DNA of 24,832 nt from CAIYRG01 sp036273455 (GCA_036273455.1 DASUHP010000143.1:1-24832), one strand, 5' to 3'. Positions 14,798-22,095 are shown, numbered from the stretch's first letter. Notes: generated from the sequence alone by a model not told the origin. Made by a program: numbers and translations.

Positions 14798-15618
14798 ATA
14801 AACGGCAGCAGGCAGAAATGGCGGCGACATTCCGCGCCCGCCATTCAAGGAAACCGGTTTTGCTGCTGCCCAATGCCTGGGATGCCATGAGCGCCCGCAT
14901 ATTTGCCGCTGCCGGATTCACAGCGCTGGCGACAACCAGCGGCGGCGTGGCATGGGCACTCGGATATGCAGATGGAGAAGTAGCGCCATGGGTCGAGGTA
15001 GTGGCGGCTACGGCGCGGATTGTGCGCGCGGCCGGAATCCCGGTCACGGCAGATATCGAAGCAGGATATGCCGAAACGCCCGCCGAACTCGCAGCGCATG
15101 TGCGCGAGATTATCGGTGCCGGTGTGGTGGGAATAAATCTGGAGGACGGGCGGCATCACACCAACCTAAGGCCGATCGAGGATGCCGCGGACCGGTTGCG
15201 TGCGTCCCGAGCGGCAGCGGATGACGAGGGGGTGCCAATCTGCATCAATGCGCGGTGCGACGTTTTTCTTGTCTCCAGAGCTGCCGAGACGAGCCACTTC
15301 GCCGAAGCACTCGAACGTTGCCGCGCCTATCTCGCGGCGGGTGCGGACTGCGTCTATCCGTTCGGACTCCGCGATCCAGCGATGATCGGCGATTTCATCA
15401 AACAACTGGATGCGCCGGTGAACGTGACCGGACGGCCCGGAATGCCCGACGCTGCGGCACTGGAGAAACTCGGTGTTGCGCGGATCACGATTGCCTCCGC
15501 GCCTGCATTGACCACGATGTCGGCCATTCAGAAAATCGCCAACGATCTTCGCTCCGGCAGGTTCGATAGCCTGACGTCTGCCATGAACCGTGCCGATGCG
15601 CAGAAACTTTTTCAGTGA
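14794..15618 (+). CDS. isocitrate lyase / PEP mutase-superfamily enzyme
   Basis: This 274-residue TIM-barrel protein belongs to the PEP mutase/isocitrate lyase superfamily. Members make or break C-C or P-C bonds next to a carboxylate through an enolate. Visible features are 'LLPNAWDAMSARIF' at residues 24-37, 'TTSGGVAWALGYADGE', the metal-site block 'ADIEAGYAE' starting at Asp87, and 'GINLEDG'. The 'NARTDVF' of most relatives is 'NARCDVF' here. I do not see the KKCGH-type active loop of isocitrate and methylisocitrate lyases, so those activities are unlikely; hydrolases or mutases of oxo- or phospho-acids remain possible. ATG 14794 overlaps the cofC stop and follows a GAGGGG ribosome site. 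Its tight coupling to cofC raises, but does not show, a role in supplying the three-carbon donor. Confidence 0.88.
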   Translation: MNKRQQAEMAATFRARHSRKPVLLLPNAWDAMSARIFAAAGFTALATTSGGVAWALGYADGEVAPWVEVVAATARIVRAAGIPVTADIEAGYAETPAELAAHVREIIGAGVVGINLEDGRHHTNLRPIEDAADRLRASRAAADDEGVPICINARCDVFLVSRAAETSHFAEALERCRAYLAAGADCVYPFGLRDPAMIGDFIKQLDAPVNVTGRPGMPDAAALEKLGVARITIASAPALTTMSAIQKIANDLRSGRFDSLTSAMNRADAQKLFQ

Positions 15619-15629
15619 GGAGAATAGAA

Positions 15630-16091
15630 ATGAAACCGCGCCTGAACCCGCGCGATGCGGCGCCTGCGGCCATGAATGCGATGACGCAGCTGCATGGCTT
15701 TGTCCGTAAATGCGGATTGGAGCACAGGCTGCTCGAGCTGGTGAAACTGCGGGCATCGCAAATGAATGGCTGCGCGTGGTGCATGGACATGCATACCAAG
15801 GAGTTGAGAGCAGACGGGGAGAGCGAGCAGCGGCTATATCTGCTGAGCGTGTGGCGCGAATGTCCGTTTTACAGCGACCGCGAGCGGGCGGCGCTCGCCT
15901 GGACCGAAGCGCTGACGGCACTCCAAAGCGGCGATGTTCCGGATGAAGTCTATGTCAAGGCATGCGAGCAGTTCGGTGAGGAAGAATTGGTGAATCTGAC
16001 GCTGGCGATCGTCGCGATCAACGGCGCCAATCGCATCAATATCGCATTCCGTGCCGTGCCGGGAGACTACAAGGTCCGCCGCGCGGACTGA
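15630..16091 (+). CDS. carboxymuconolactone decarboxylase/AhpD-family protein
   Basis: This 153-residue protein has the AhpD-like helical fold with the redox pair Cys48-x-x-Cys51 and the proton-relay His55 in 'GCAWCMDMHTKE', plus Glu36 upstream. Members with this CxxCxxxH site are usually thiol peroxidases or related oxidoreductases; true gamma-carboxymuconolactone decarboxylases lack the two cysteines. It is therefore better viewed as an alkylhydroperoxidase-like protein. ATG 15630 is chosen because an AGGAG site ends 7 bp upstream; GTG 15615 would overlap the preceding stop but has no better signal. It is the last gene of the eleven-gene run. The convergent toxin gene ends 87 bp away, and I see no convincing terminator in that gap. 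Confidence 0.9.
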   Translation: MKPRLNPRDAAPAAMNAMTQLHGFVRKCGLEHRLLELVKLRASQMNGCAWCMDMHTKELRADGESEQRLYLLSVWRECPFYSDRERAALAWTEALTALQSGDVPDEVYVKACEQFGEEELVNLTLAIVAINGANRINIAFRAVPGDYKVRRAD

Positions 16092-16178
16092 ACCTGATTA
16101 ACTCCGGCAAATGGCTTGCCCAGGCAGTAAACCCGCGAATGGCTGAGGCTGACGGCTACGGAGCTGGCGCAATTGGTG

Positions 16179-16496
16179 TCACATGGTCTTGCTCAGAAGT
16201 GCCGGAATATCTCGCGCACCATGCGCAACCCGCACGATTTCCACAATTCCAGTACCGGCATAGCGGTACACGATCAGATACCGGCGAAAGCGGCTTGACA
16301 CCCGAACGTATCGAACGTCTGCACCGATCGCGTGGATGACGAAGCCCGATTCGGGAAACGTGGAAAGACGATCAAATGCTGCCCAAAGCTCCTGCGCGAA
16401 GAGTTGCGCCGACTCAGGGCGGTCAAGAGCGATAAATGTGATGACGTCACGGATGTCCTGATCCGCGACCAAGCTGGTATGTATGCGGCACTTCAT
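16179..16496 (-). CDS. ParE/RelE-superfamily toxin
   Basis: This 105-residue protein has the compact alpha-beta fold of ParE/RelE toxins. The helical N-terminal part has 'ADQDIRDVITFIALDRPESAQLFAQEL' followed by 'LSTFPESG'. The C-terminal strands have 'VRYVRVSSRFRRYLIVYRY', 'IVEIVRVAHGARDI'. The 'YLIVYRYAG...VEIVRVAHGARD' ending is the most characteristic segment of the family. ParE members usually act on DNA gyrase and RelE members cleave ribosomal mRNA; sequence alone favours ParE because the partner looks like ParD. Its ATG overlaps the antitoxin stop by 4 bp, the standard arrangement for such pairs. Confidence 0.92.
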   Translation of the reverse strand: MKCRIHTSLVADQDIRDVITFIALDRPESAQLFAQELWAAFDRLSTFPESGFVIHAIGADVRYVRVSSRFRRYLIVYRYAGTGIVEIVRVAHGARDIPALLSKTM

Positions 16497-16747
16497 TCCC
16501 GGCGCTGTGCGCGGGCAATACCTTCCGAAACGAGCCGGTCAAATTTGTCCCGCGTGAATTCGCCTGCACTGGGCGAAGCAAGGCCTTCCTCAATTCGCGA
16601 TCGCAACCATCCGCTGACAGTGCTTGCCGCCTGGTCTTCGCGAATCAGCACATCCACGTATTCGTCGAGGCTATCGAATCCCTCTTCACTCGCGCGCTTT
16701 TCGGCCAGTGCCCGTGCCTGCTCGGATATTTTGACATACGTATTCAT
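16493..16747 (-). CDS. ParD-like antitoxin
   Basis: This 84-residue protein is the antitoxin partner of the ParE-like toxin. The N-terminal strand and helix ('TYVKISEQARALAEKRASEEGFDSLDEYV') match the ribbon-helix-helix DNA-binding module of ParD proteins, which bind their own promoter. The C-terminal half, charged and probably disordered until bound, would wrap the toxin. A GAGG motif lies about 12 bp before ATG 16747. The gene starts only 17 bp after the tldE stop on the same strand, leaving little room for its own promoter unless it lies inside tldE. Confidence 0.88.
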   Translation of the reverse strand: MNTYVKISEQARALAEKRASEEGFDSLDEYVDVLIREDQAASTVSGWLRSRIEEGLASPSAGEFTRDKFDRLVSEGIARAQRRE

Positions 16748-16764
16748 TTGCTTCGTTTACCTCA

Positions 16765-18084
16765 TTACAGCGTGAGGCGGAAGTCGTCGATCAGCGCGCC
16801 GGGGATATGCATCGAGGCAGTTGAGCGCGCGTCATAGGTATCGGTGGACAGCCGCCAATCGCGCGCCGAGGTAAGTGCGATAAGATTCTCGCCCAATATG
16901 CGATAGATGCTGTCGTCGAAGCGCATGACATTTACCGGCGCGGCAATGGCGCCATTCTCCACCCAGAAGGTTGCGAAGCGCGTCATGCCGGTCAGGCGGC
17001 AGGCGTTGCGATCGGAATAATTGAGATACCAGAGATTCCCAATCAAAAGCCCGGTGCCGAGCGCCGGCAGGATGTCGTCGTCGGCAAGCTGGCCGGGAGC
17101 CATTTCCAGTGCCGCCGGTGATTCGTCAGAATTGGCGCCGTTGTGCGGGGCACCAAATTCCCCGGCGCTGCGCGGTGAAGCAAGACAGTCTTTGTACTGT
17201 CCATTCTCAATCAGGGTGACGGAAGCGGGTTTGACAAAACCTTCGTCCTGGAACGTGGGCGCGAGACCGGCTTTGGTGTTCTCGATGAGATGGACCATCG
17301 GATTGAGCGTGATCTCGCCGCGCGCAAGCCGGATCAGCGGCGTGGTGCCGGTGCGGTGTGCGGCGAGACCAAATCCACCCCAGCCGAGCATGCCAAGCAG
17401 TTCCTCCATCGCGGCCGGCGAAAGAAATGCGCGATAGCCGCCCGGCGCAATGGTCTTTGGCGTGCGTTCGAGAAATGACAATTGTGTCTGGGCGCGGGCA
17501 ATCACTTTCGCGAATTCCGCATCATCCCATTCGCGCCCGCCATAGGACAGTTTCACCGCCTTGTCCGATTGCAAATAGAAACACCCGTCGAGACTGAATG
17601 TGTGCACGGTGTCCCAGTTGCGCTGACCAAAGCTGTTGGCGAATCCGTGATGGATCGGCCCCGAAGCGTAAAAGCCGACGAAATCTTTTCCGGCGGCCCT
17701 GTTCAGGATCGCCGGGATCACCGCATCGTCGGGAAGCAGTCGTCCGGAATCGTTGCGGTCAGTCGAATGGACCGAATTGCCGACCAGAAAATGCGGATCC
17801 TCGGGCGCGGATGACAGCATTTCGCGTAAGCCTGAAATGGTATCGTGGAGACGCTGTTGGTCATCGGCATGACCGGTGATCGCGAGGCGCTGCGACAGAT
17901 GCCGGCGCCCATTAAATAGTTCGATCGAGAGATAATGCTGTTCGACGGTTCCGGACTGCCGAACGGCGGCCCGATTGAAGCGGATGAAGCTCGATTGTTC
18001 GCCGGAATAGCGGAGAAGAAATCCTTCGCCGCTGCGCATGCGGGTGGCGGCAAAATCCGCGAGGCGAAGAAAGTGATCCTGCAT
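16765..18084 (-). CDS. TldE/PmbA-like subunit of a TldD/TldE metallopeptidase
   Basis: This 439-residue protein belongs to the TldD/PmbA family. It lacks an HExxxH motif, as expected for the non-catalytic TldE (PmbA) partner that completes the protease chamber. Family-like segments are 'FGLAAHRTGTTPLIRLARGEITLNPMVHLIENT', 'FQDEGFVKPASVTLIENGQYKDCLASPRSAGEF' and near the C-terminus 'NLWYLNYSDRNACRLTGMTRF'. Its ATG shares one base with the tldD stop (TGATG), so the two are translationally coupled and probably form the heterodimer. It is shorter and more divergent than the Escherichia coli protein, so I leave the symbol blank. It is followed 17 bp later by the parD-like gene. Confidence 0.87.
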   Translation of the reverse strand: MQDHFLRLADFAATRMRSGEGFLLRYSGEQSSFIRFNRAAVRQSGTVEQHYLSIELFNGRRHLSQRLAITGHADDQQRLHDTISGLREMLSSAPEDPHFLVGNSVHSTDRNDSGRLLPDDAVIPAILNRAAGKDFVGFYASGPIHHGFANSFGQRNWDTVHTFSLDGCFYLQSDKAVKLSYGGREWDDAEFAKVIARAQTQLSFLERTPKTIAPGGYRAFLSPAAMEELLGMLGWGGFGLAAHRTGTTPLIRLARGEITLNPMVHLIENTKAGLAPTFQDEGFVKPASVTLIENGQYKDCLASPRSAGEFGAPHNGANSDESPAALEMAPGQLADDDILPALGTGLLIGNLWYLNYSDRNACRLTGMTRFATFWVENGAIAAPVNVMRFDDSIYRILGENLIALTSARDWRLSTDTYDARSTASMHIPGALIDDFRLTL

Positions 18085-19541
18085 CAGCCGCCACCGAAGA
18101 CCTGCACGCCGGCGAATAGTCCGGGCGGAGTGGCATGGCCGACGCGGATGGCCTGGTTCGGCTCGCCCTTGCCGCAGGTCGGCGTGCCCAGCACACGGAC
18201 GGTTTCGGCATTGCCCAGTCCTTTCAGGCTGCGCCAGAAATTCGCGGAGACTCCGCGGTAATTGGGATTCTTTACCACCGGTCCAAGCTGGCCGTCCTTG
18301 ATCAGCAGTCCACGTTCGCAGCCGAACTGGAATTTGTTGCGGCTGTCGTCGATCGACCAGGAATTATTGGTCTCCATATAGATGCCGTCTTCGACCTGCG
18401 AGACCAGTTCCTTGAATGTCGACGCGCCCGGTTCGATGTTGAGATTGGCCATGCGGTCGATCGGCGGCCGGTTCCAGCTGCACGCACGCGCATTCGCTAC
18501 GCCCGGTATGTTTGCTCGCGATTGACTGAACGCACCACCGAGCGCGCGCTGCAGCAAGCCATTCCTGATCAGGTGGCAAACCTGCGCCGGAGAACCGGTA
18601 TCGTCATAGGCGTAATTGGCGGCTTCACCCGGTACGCCCGGATCGAAACTCACATTGAGCAGCCGCGAACCATATTGATAGGTGCCGAACATGTCGGGAG
18701 TGACAAAGCTGGTGCCGGCGTAATTGCGTTCGTCGCCGAGGATGCGGTCGAGTTCCAGCGGATGACCGATGGACTCGTGGATCTGGATATACATCTGGTC
18801 CGGAGCGAGCAGCAGATCGGTGCTCTTCGCCGGACAATCGGGCGCGGCGAGCAATTCCAGCGCTTCTTCAGCGATGCGTACACCTGCCGCCCAGAATCCC
18901 AGCTCGTCGAGTTGTTCCAGCCCGCCCTGGCGGATCATACCGCCGCGGCCGAGCGTCCGCGTCTGGGTTTCGCCATTGGCGGATGCCGACGCCTCAATTC
19001 CCGGCACGATGATCCCGCGGCTTTCACGAATGAAGTCCCCCGTGCTGCCGGCGAATACAGTTTCTTCGTCGGTGTAGAACAGGCTCGCTTGCCAATGGGT
19101 GATCCGGCCATCGCGTTTCAGGCTGCGGGCAAGTTCATTCAGCCGGTCGAGTTTGGCCGCCATTGGGACCGAATCCCAGGGAATAGCCGTTGCTGCGGCG
19201 CGATCATATTGCACTGCCGACGAACGGGGTTGTGGCACTGCCACGAGGCGCCCAGCCGAACGCTTTGCCCAGGCAAGCGCTTCCTGCGCCGCGGCGGCAA
19301 GCCCGGATGAGGTTATATCGGATGTCGCCCCATATCCCACGCCGGTATCGGTTCCCGATTTCGCGGTGATGGTGACCATCGCGCCGATGTCTTCGCTGCG
19401 CCGGACCGGATCGGCGGTGCCGCGGGTGACGCCCAGCGCTTCGTTGTGCCGGCGCACCAGACGGATGGACCATTGTTCGCAGGGCGGAGCCAATTTGGCG
19501 AAGCCGCGCGCGATTTCGGCGATTGCAATTAACGAATTCAT
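18084..19541 (-). CDS. tldD: TldD-like zinc metallopeptidase
   Basis: This 485-residue protein is the catalytic TldD subunit. The zinc site is His255-Glu256-x3-His260 ('IHESIGHPLELD'), and a C-terminal Cys at about residue 456 ('TCGKGEP') matches the fourth zinc ligand seen in Escherichia coli TldD. The heterodimer cleaves unfolded peptides inside a narrow chamber. It is known for maturing microcin B17 and for degrading the CcdA antitoxin. I start at ATG 19541 (MNSLIAIAE); the 19 residues before it, from 19598, look non-coding. No strong ribosome site is visible. The Rieske oxygenase gene begins 76 bp away in the opposite direction, so that gap should hold both promoters. Confidence 0.93.
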   Translation of the reverse strand: MNSLIAIAEIARGFAKLAPPCEQWSIRLVRRHNEALGVTRGTADPVRRSEDIGAMVTITAKSGTDTGVGYGATSDITSSGLAAAAQEALAWAKRSAGRLVAVPQPRSSAVQYDRAAATAIPWDSVPMAAKLDRLNELARSLKRDGRITHWQASLFYTDEETVFAGSTGDFIRESRGIIVPGIEASASANGETQTRTLGRGGMIRQGGLEQLDELGFWAAGVRIAEEALELLAAPDCPAKSTDLLLAPDQMYIQIHESIGHPLELDRILGDERNYAGTSFVTPDMFGTYQYGSRLLNVSFDPGVPGEAANYAYDDTGSPAQVCHLIRNGLLQRALGGAFSQSRANIPGVANARACSWNRPPIDRMANLNIEPGASTFKELVSQVEDGIYMETNNSWSIDDSRNKFQFGCERGLLIKDGQLGPVVKNPNYRGVSANFWRSLKGLGNAETVRVLGTPTCGKGEPNQAIRVGHATPPGLFAGVQVFGGG

Positions 19542-19617
19542 GGCCGCATCATGATGCGGGGACGGTCTGGCCGCAATGCAACAGAATAGGCGGAACAATG
19601 CCGGGAGGAACCGACAA

Positions 19618-20694
19618 ATGAATGTTCATGCCGGCCGGGTATCGGGCGCGAGCGGCGATTTGCGCCGCGTCGGCACTCATCCGGATTACTGGTACCCGGT
19701 TGCGTGGTCCTACGAGGTGAAAAAGGGCGCGACGCGGGGGGTGAATTTCGCCGGTGAACCCATCGTGCTTTATCGCGGCAACAGCGGGCGGGTTTTTGCG
19801 CTTGAGGACCGCTGTGCGCATCGTCAGGTTCCGCTGCATATGGGCGTGGTGGCGGGCGATAGTCTGAAATGCGGCTATCACGGCTGGACTTATAATTGCG
19901 CCGGCAAATGCATCGAAATTCCCTATCTCGGAAAAGAGCATCTGCCGAATGGCGTGCGTGCCTATCCGGTGCATGAAGTGGACGGAGTGATCTTCATTTT
20001 TCCCGGCAATCCCGAATATGCCCAGGCGAAGCGGCCGGCTGCGCTCGGGGTCAGGGCGAACCAGGGCTACGTGACACGGCGGCTCAATCGCAAGGTCGCC
20101 TGCCATTATACATTCATGCATGAAAACCTGTTCGACATGAATCATCAGTTTCTGCATCGCCGGCAAATGGGTTTGATCCGGACGCAATGTCTCGGACGAA
20201 AGGCGGGCGATGACTGGTGCGAGGTGAATTACACATTCAAGCGCGCGGCCGGACGGGGTTCGGTCGGCGAAGCGGCGATCCTGGGCGTGGTGAATCCTCG
20301 CGCCGACGAGAAGCGGAAAGACCTGATGACCATCCGCACCGAGTATCCCTATCAGCGGCTGAAATTCTTCGTCAGTGACGGCGATCCGGTATTGGATGTG
20401 TGGCTCGGCTATACGCCGCAGGATCGCGAGCAACGCACCAACAGGACATTCGGTTATCTGTCGGTGAAAAAGCCGAAAGTCGCGGCGCTGCTGTATGTCG
20501 CCTGGCCGTTCATCACCTGGTTCACCGAGAATATTTTTCGCGAGGACAAGGATATCGTCGAGCGCGAACAGGCAGCGCATGACGCGCAAGGGGCGGACTG
20601 GAACAACGAGATCTTTCCGGCGATCTGCGATTTGCGCCAGGTGCTGGCGCGCTGCGGCGTTGCGATGGATTCCGAAACCCTTGCGGCGGAGTAG
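19618..20694 (+). CDS. Rieske-type non-haem iron oxygenase, terminal component
   Basis: This 358-residue protein is a ring-hydroxylating or O-demethylase-type Rieske oxygenase. The [2Fe-2S] ligands are Cys66-x-His68 ('RCAHRQVPL') and Cys85-x-x-His88 ('KCGYHGWTY'). The mononuclear iron site begins with 'ENLFDMNHQFLH': Asp173 bridges to the neighbouring Rieske centre and His176 and His180 bind iron. The single-subunit length and 'WYPVAWSYEV' N-terminus recall the vanillate O-demethylase-like group rather than two-subunit benzene dioxygenases. ATG 19618 follows GGGAGGAAC; the 14 codons upstream are discarded. No reductase or ferredoxin gene is adjacent, so electrons must come from elsewhere. Substrate unknown; the nearby catabolic operon makes an aromatic or methoxy compound a reasonable guess. 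Confidence 0.92.
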   Translation: MNVHAGRVSGASGDLRRVGTHPDYWYPVAWSYEVKKGATRGVNFAGEPIVLYRGNSGRVFALEDRCAHRQVPLHMGVVAGDSLKCGYHGWTYNCAGKCIEIPYLGKEHLPNGVRAYPVHEVDGVIFIFPGNPEYAQAKRPAALGVRANQGYVTRRLNRKVACHYTFMHENLFDMNHQFLHRRQMGLIRTQCLGRKAGDDWCEVNYTFKRAAGRGSVGEAAILGVVNPRADEKRKDLMTIRTEYPYQRLKFFVSDGDPVLDVWLGYTPQDREQRTNRTFGYLSVKKPKVAALLYVAWPFITWFTENIFREDKDIVEREQAAHDAQGADWNNEIFPAICDLRQVLARCGVAMDSETLAAE

Positions 20695-20722
20695 GTGCTG
20701 AACTGGCCACCACCGGGTCACG

Positions 20723-20758
20723 TTGACGATCCTGCCGCTTACGTGTCACAATGTCACA
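20723..20758 (+). promoter_or_regulatory. candidate promoter and operator of the Phd/VapC-like pair
   Basis: TTGACG (20723-20728) is a 5/6 match to the -35 consensus. Eighteen bases later CACAAT (20747-20752) matches the -10 at 4/6. Overlapping the -10 are two direct copies of TGTCACA, at 20744-20750 and 20752-20758, a plausible binding site for the Phd-type antitoxin, which normally represses its own operon. If the -10 is right, transcription would start near 20759, at or next to ATG 20760. Confidence 0.4.
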
Positions 20759-20759
20759 C

Positions 20760-21008
20760 ATGAAAGAGATTTCCATTCGTGAGTTGCACCGCCGCACCGG
20801 CGCGTGGGTGCGCAGTGCGCGCAAATATGGGTCCATCCTCGTGCGCGATAGAAACCTTCCTGTTGCGAAGCTCGTTCCCGTCAGCGCCGAGCCCGAGGAA
20901 AACCGGTTTATCGGCTGGAAACCGCTGAAGAAACATGCGGCCCTGCTTGACCGCCCGGTCAGGGGGATTCCGGTTGAGGAATTGATCAGTGAAGACCGGG
21001 ATCGCTGA
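20760..21008 (+). CDS. Phd/YefM-type antitoxin
   Basis: This 82-residue protein is an antitoxin of the Phd/YefM family. The N-terminal 'KEISIRELHRRTGAWVRSARKYGSILVRDRNLPVAKLVPV' gives the family's beta-alpha DNA-binding dimer. It includes the usual 'S-I-x-E-L' opening and a 'G-x-x-x-x-x-R-x-x-x-P-V-A-x-L' strand. The C-terminal third is charged and would bind the toxin. ATG 20760 places the conserved opening at residues 2-8; ATG 20751 would add three residues and overlap the putative -10. Neither start has a ribosome site. It overlaps the toxin gene by 20 bp. Confidence 0.85.
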   Translation: MKEISIRELHRRTGAWVRSARKYGSILVRDRNLPVAKLVPVSAEPEENRFIGWKPLKKHAALLDRPVRGIPVEELISEDRDR

Positions 21009-21474
21009 GCCTGCAGCACGCATCAATCCTGCCTATTTTGATTCCGCACTCATCGCTAAATTCTACATGAACGAGCCCGGCCGCGAGGTAGTGCGGAATC
21101 TGGCGAAATCCGCCGGGATTGTGGTCACGAGCGGAATTGCGGTGGCCGAAATATCTGCAGCATTTCATCGCAAATTCCGCGAGGGAGCGGTAGATCAGCG
21201 GGTATTCAGGGCCCTGCAGGAGCAATTCAAACACGACCTGGATAATGGACTGTGGCGCCTGGCCGGTCCCACTGAAGCGCTGATCGACGACGTTCGAAAT
21301 CTGTTCTCCAGACTTCGCAAATCCGTATTTTTGCGCAGTGTCGATGGTTTGCATCTCATCACGGCGAAGACACAGGGCTTTGACCGGATCTACTCTAACG
21401 ATCGCCATCTGCTCAACGCATGTTCGAGCATCGGTCTGCGCGGAATCAACCCGCTCGTCCAGCGGCAGGCCTGA
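20989..21474 (+). CDS. VapC-like PIN-domain toxin
   Basis: This 161-residue protein is a PIN-domain RNase, the toxin partner of the upstream antitoxin. The acidic active-site set can be placed: Asp18 in 'AYFDSALIAKFY', Glu54 in 'GIAVAEISAAF', Asp119 in 'RSVDGLHLITAK' and Asp138 in 'RIYSNDRHLL'. VapC proteins cleave tRNA or rRNA. Some PIN toxins pair with Phd-like antitoxins, as seen here. GTG 20989 is chosen because GAGGA ends about 9 bp upstream and the frame gives a normal N-terminus. The 200 bp after its stop (21475-21674) hold no gene I can support. Confidence 0.9.
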   Translation: MKTGIAEPAARINPAYFDSALIAKFYMNEPGREVVRNLAKSAGIVVTSGIAVAEISAAFHRKFREGAVDQRVFRALQEQFKHDLDNGLWRLAGPTEALIDDVRNLFSRLRKSVFLRSVDGLHLITAKTQGFDRIYSNDRHLLNACSSIGLRGINPLVQRQA

Positions 21475-21674
21475 CCCGCCGCCGTCCGCTCTGTAGTGCA
21501 CGGCCTCGCCATCCCGCATGGGGAATGAGACGCGTGGTGGGCCAGTGGGCCAAGCCCGAATATTGCGGCGGTACAGTCTCGTACACATTGCCTTGGTCCG
21601 CACATGATCCTGCCGCGGCCGTGACAGTTTCCCTGTGTCCAATCGCCAGCAATGGAAATCGGAAGGAGAACAAC

Positions 21675-22001
21675 ATGCGTTCGTACATCAGGATCCTGAC
21701 CATTGCAGCGATCGGCGTGGTTCTGGGCGGTTCCGCCATTGCGGCCGTCGGTCCCTCTGCCGTAATCCGCAACCCGGCACCCGCCGCACATTCGACGGCG
21801 ACGACCCAGCCCGATTGTGAGAAAGTCGGAAGCGATGTCAGTGCGTTGATCGATCAGCACCGCAATTCGCCGAATATCGCGCAGGCGCGCGCGGCATTTC
21901 AGCTCGGCATCATGGAATGCATGGAAGACGATGATGTCGTGGCCAATCAGCACTACGCCGACGCGAAGAACCTGCTGGCAGAGAATTTCCCGGCGCGGTG
22001 A
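21675..22001 (+). CDS. small secreted protein, unknown function
   Basis: This 108-residue product has a Sec signal peptide (hydrophobic core at about residues 7-19, Ala-rich cleavage zone near 23) and a short Pro/Ala/Thr linker. A mostly helical mature domain follows, with 'EKVGSDVSALIDQHRNSPNIAQARAAFQLGIMECMED'. Cys48 and Cys82 could form one disulfide. I do not recognise the family. ATG 21675 follows a strong AAGGAG site; the frame is open back to 21420 but that part overlaps vapC. It stands alone on the plus strand, convergent with the binding-protein gene beyond the repeat at 22012. Confidence 0.8.
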   Translation: MRSYIRILTIAAIGVVLGGSAIAAVGPSAVIRNPAPAAHSTATTQPDCEKVGSDVSALIDQHRNSPNIAQARAAFQLGIMECMEDDDVVANQHYADAKNLLAENFPAR

Positions 22002-22011
22002 TTGAACGTAA

Positions 22012-22088
22012 CTCACCCCTCACCCGGCGCGCCAGAACGCGCGTGCAAAATCGCACGCGCGGGCGCGCCGCCCACAAGGGGAGAGGTG
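22012..22088. repeat. palindromic repeat between convergent genes, family C
   Basis: This element runs from CTCACCCCTC to GGGGAGAGGTG. Its inner hairpins include GCGCGTGC (22039-22046) with GCACGCGC (22053-22060), nested inside GGCGCGCC-type arms near 22026 and 22062. The ends, CTCACCCC and GGGGAGAGG, are typical of a common dispersed element in alphaproteobacterial genomes. It fills the gap between genes ending at 22001 and 22096, and may also stop transcription from both sides. Confidence 0.75.
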
Positions 22089-22095
22089 AAATTGG

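Noticed and set aside
16107..16121. GGCAA/TTGCC inverted repeat after the AhpD-like gene
   Set aside because: A 5-bp stem without a T tract is too weak to call a terminator.
16765..19541. TldD/TldE as part of a modified-peptide (RiPP) cluster
   Set aside because: No precursor-like small gene, cyclodehydratase, or peptide exporter lies nearby; the radical SAM genes in the window belong to F420 synthesis.
22010..22090. Short repeats as a CRISPR array
   Set aside because: A single palindromic unit, not regularly spaced direct repeats with unique spacers; no cas genes are present.
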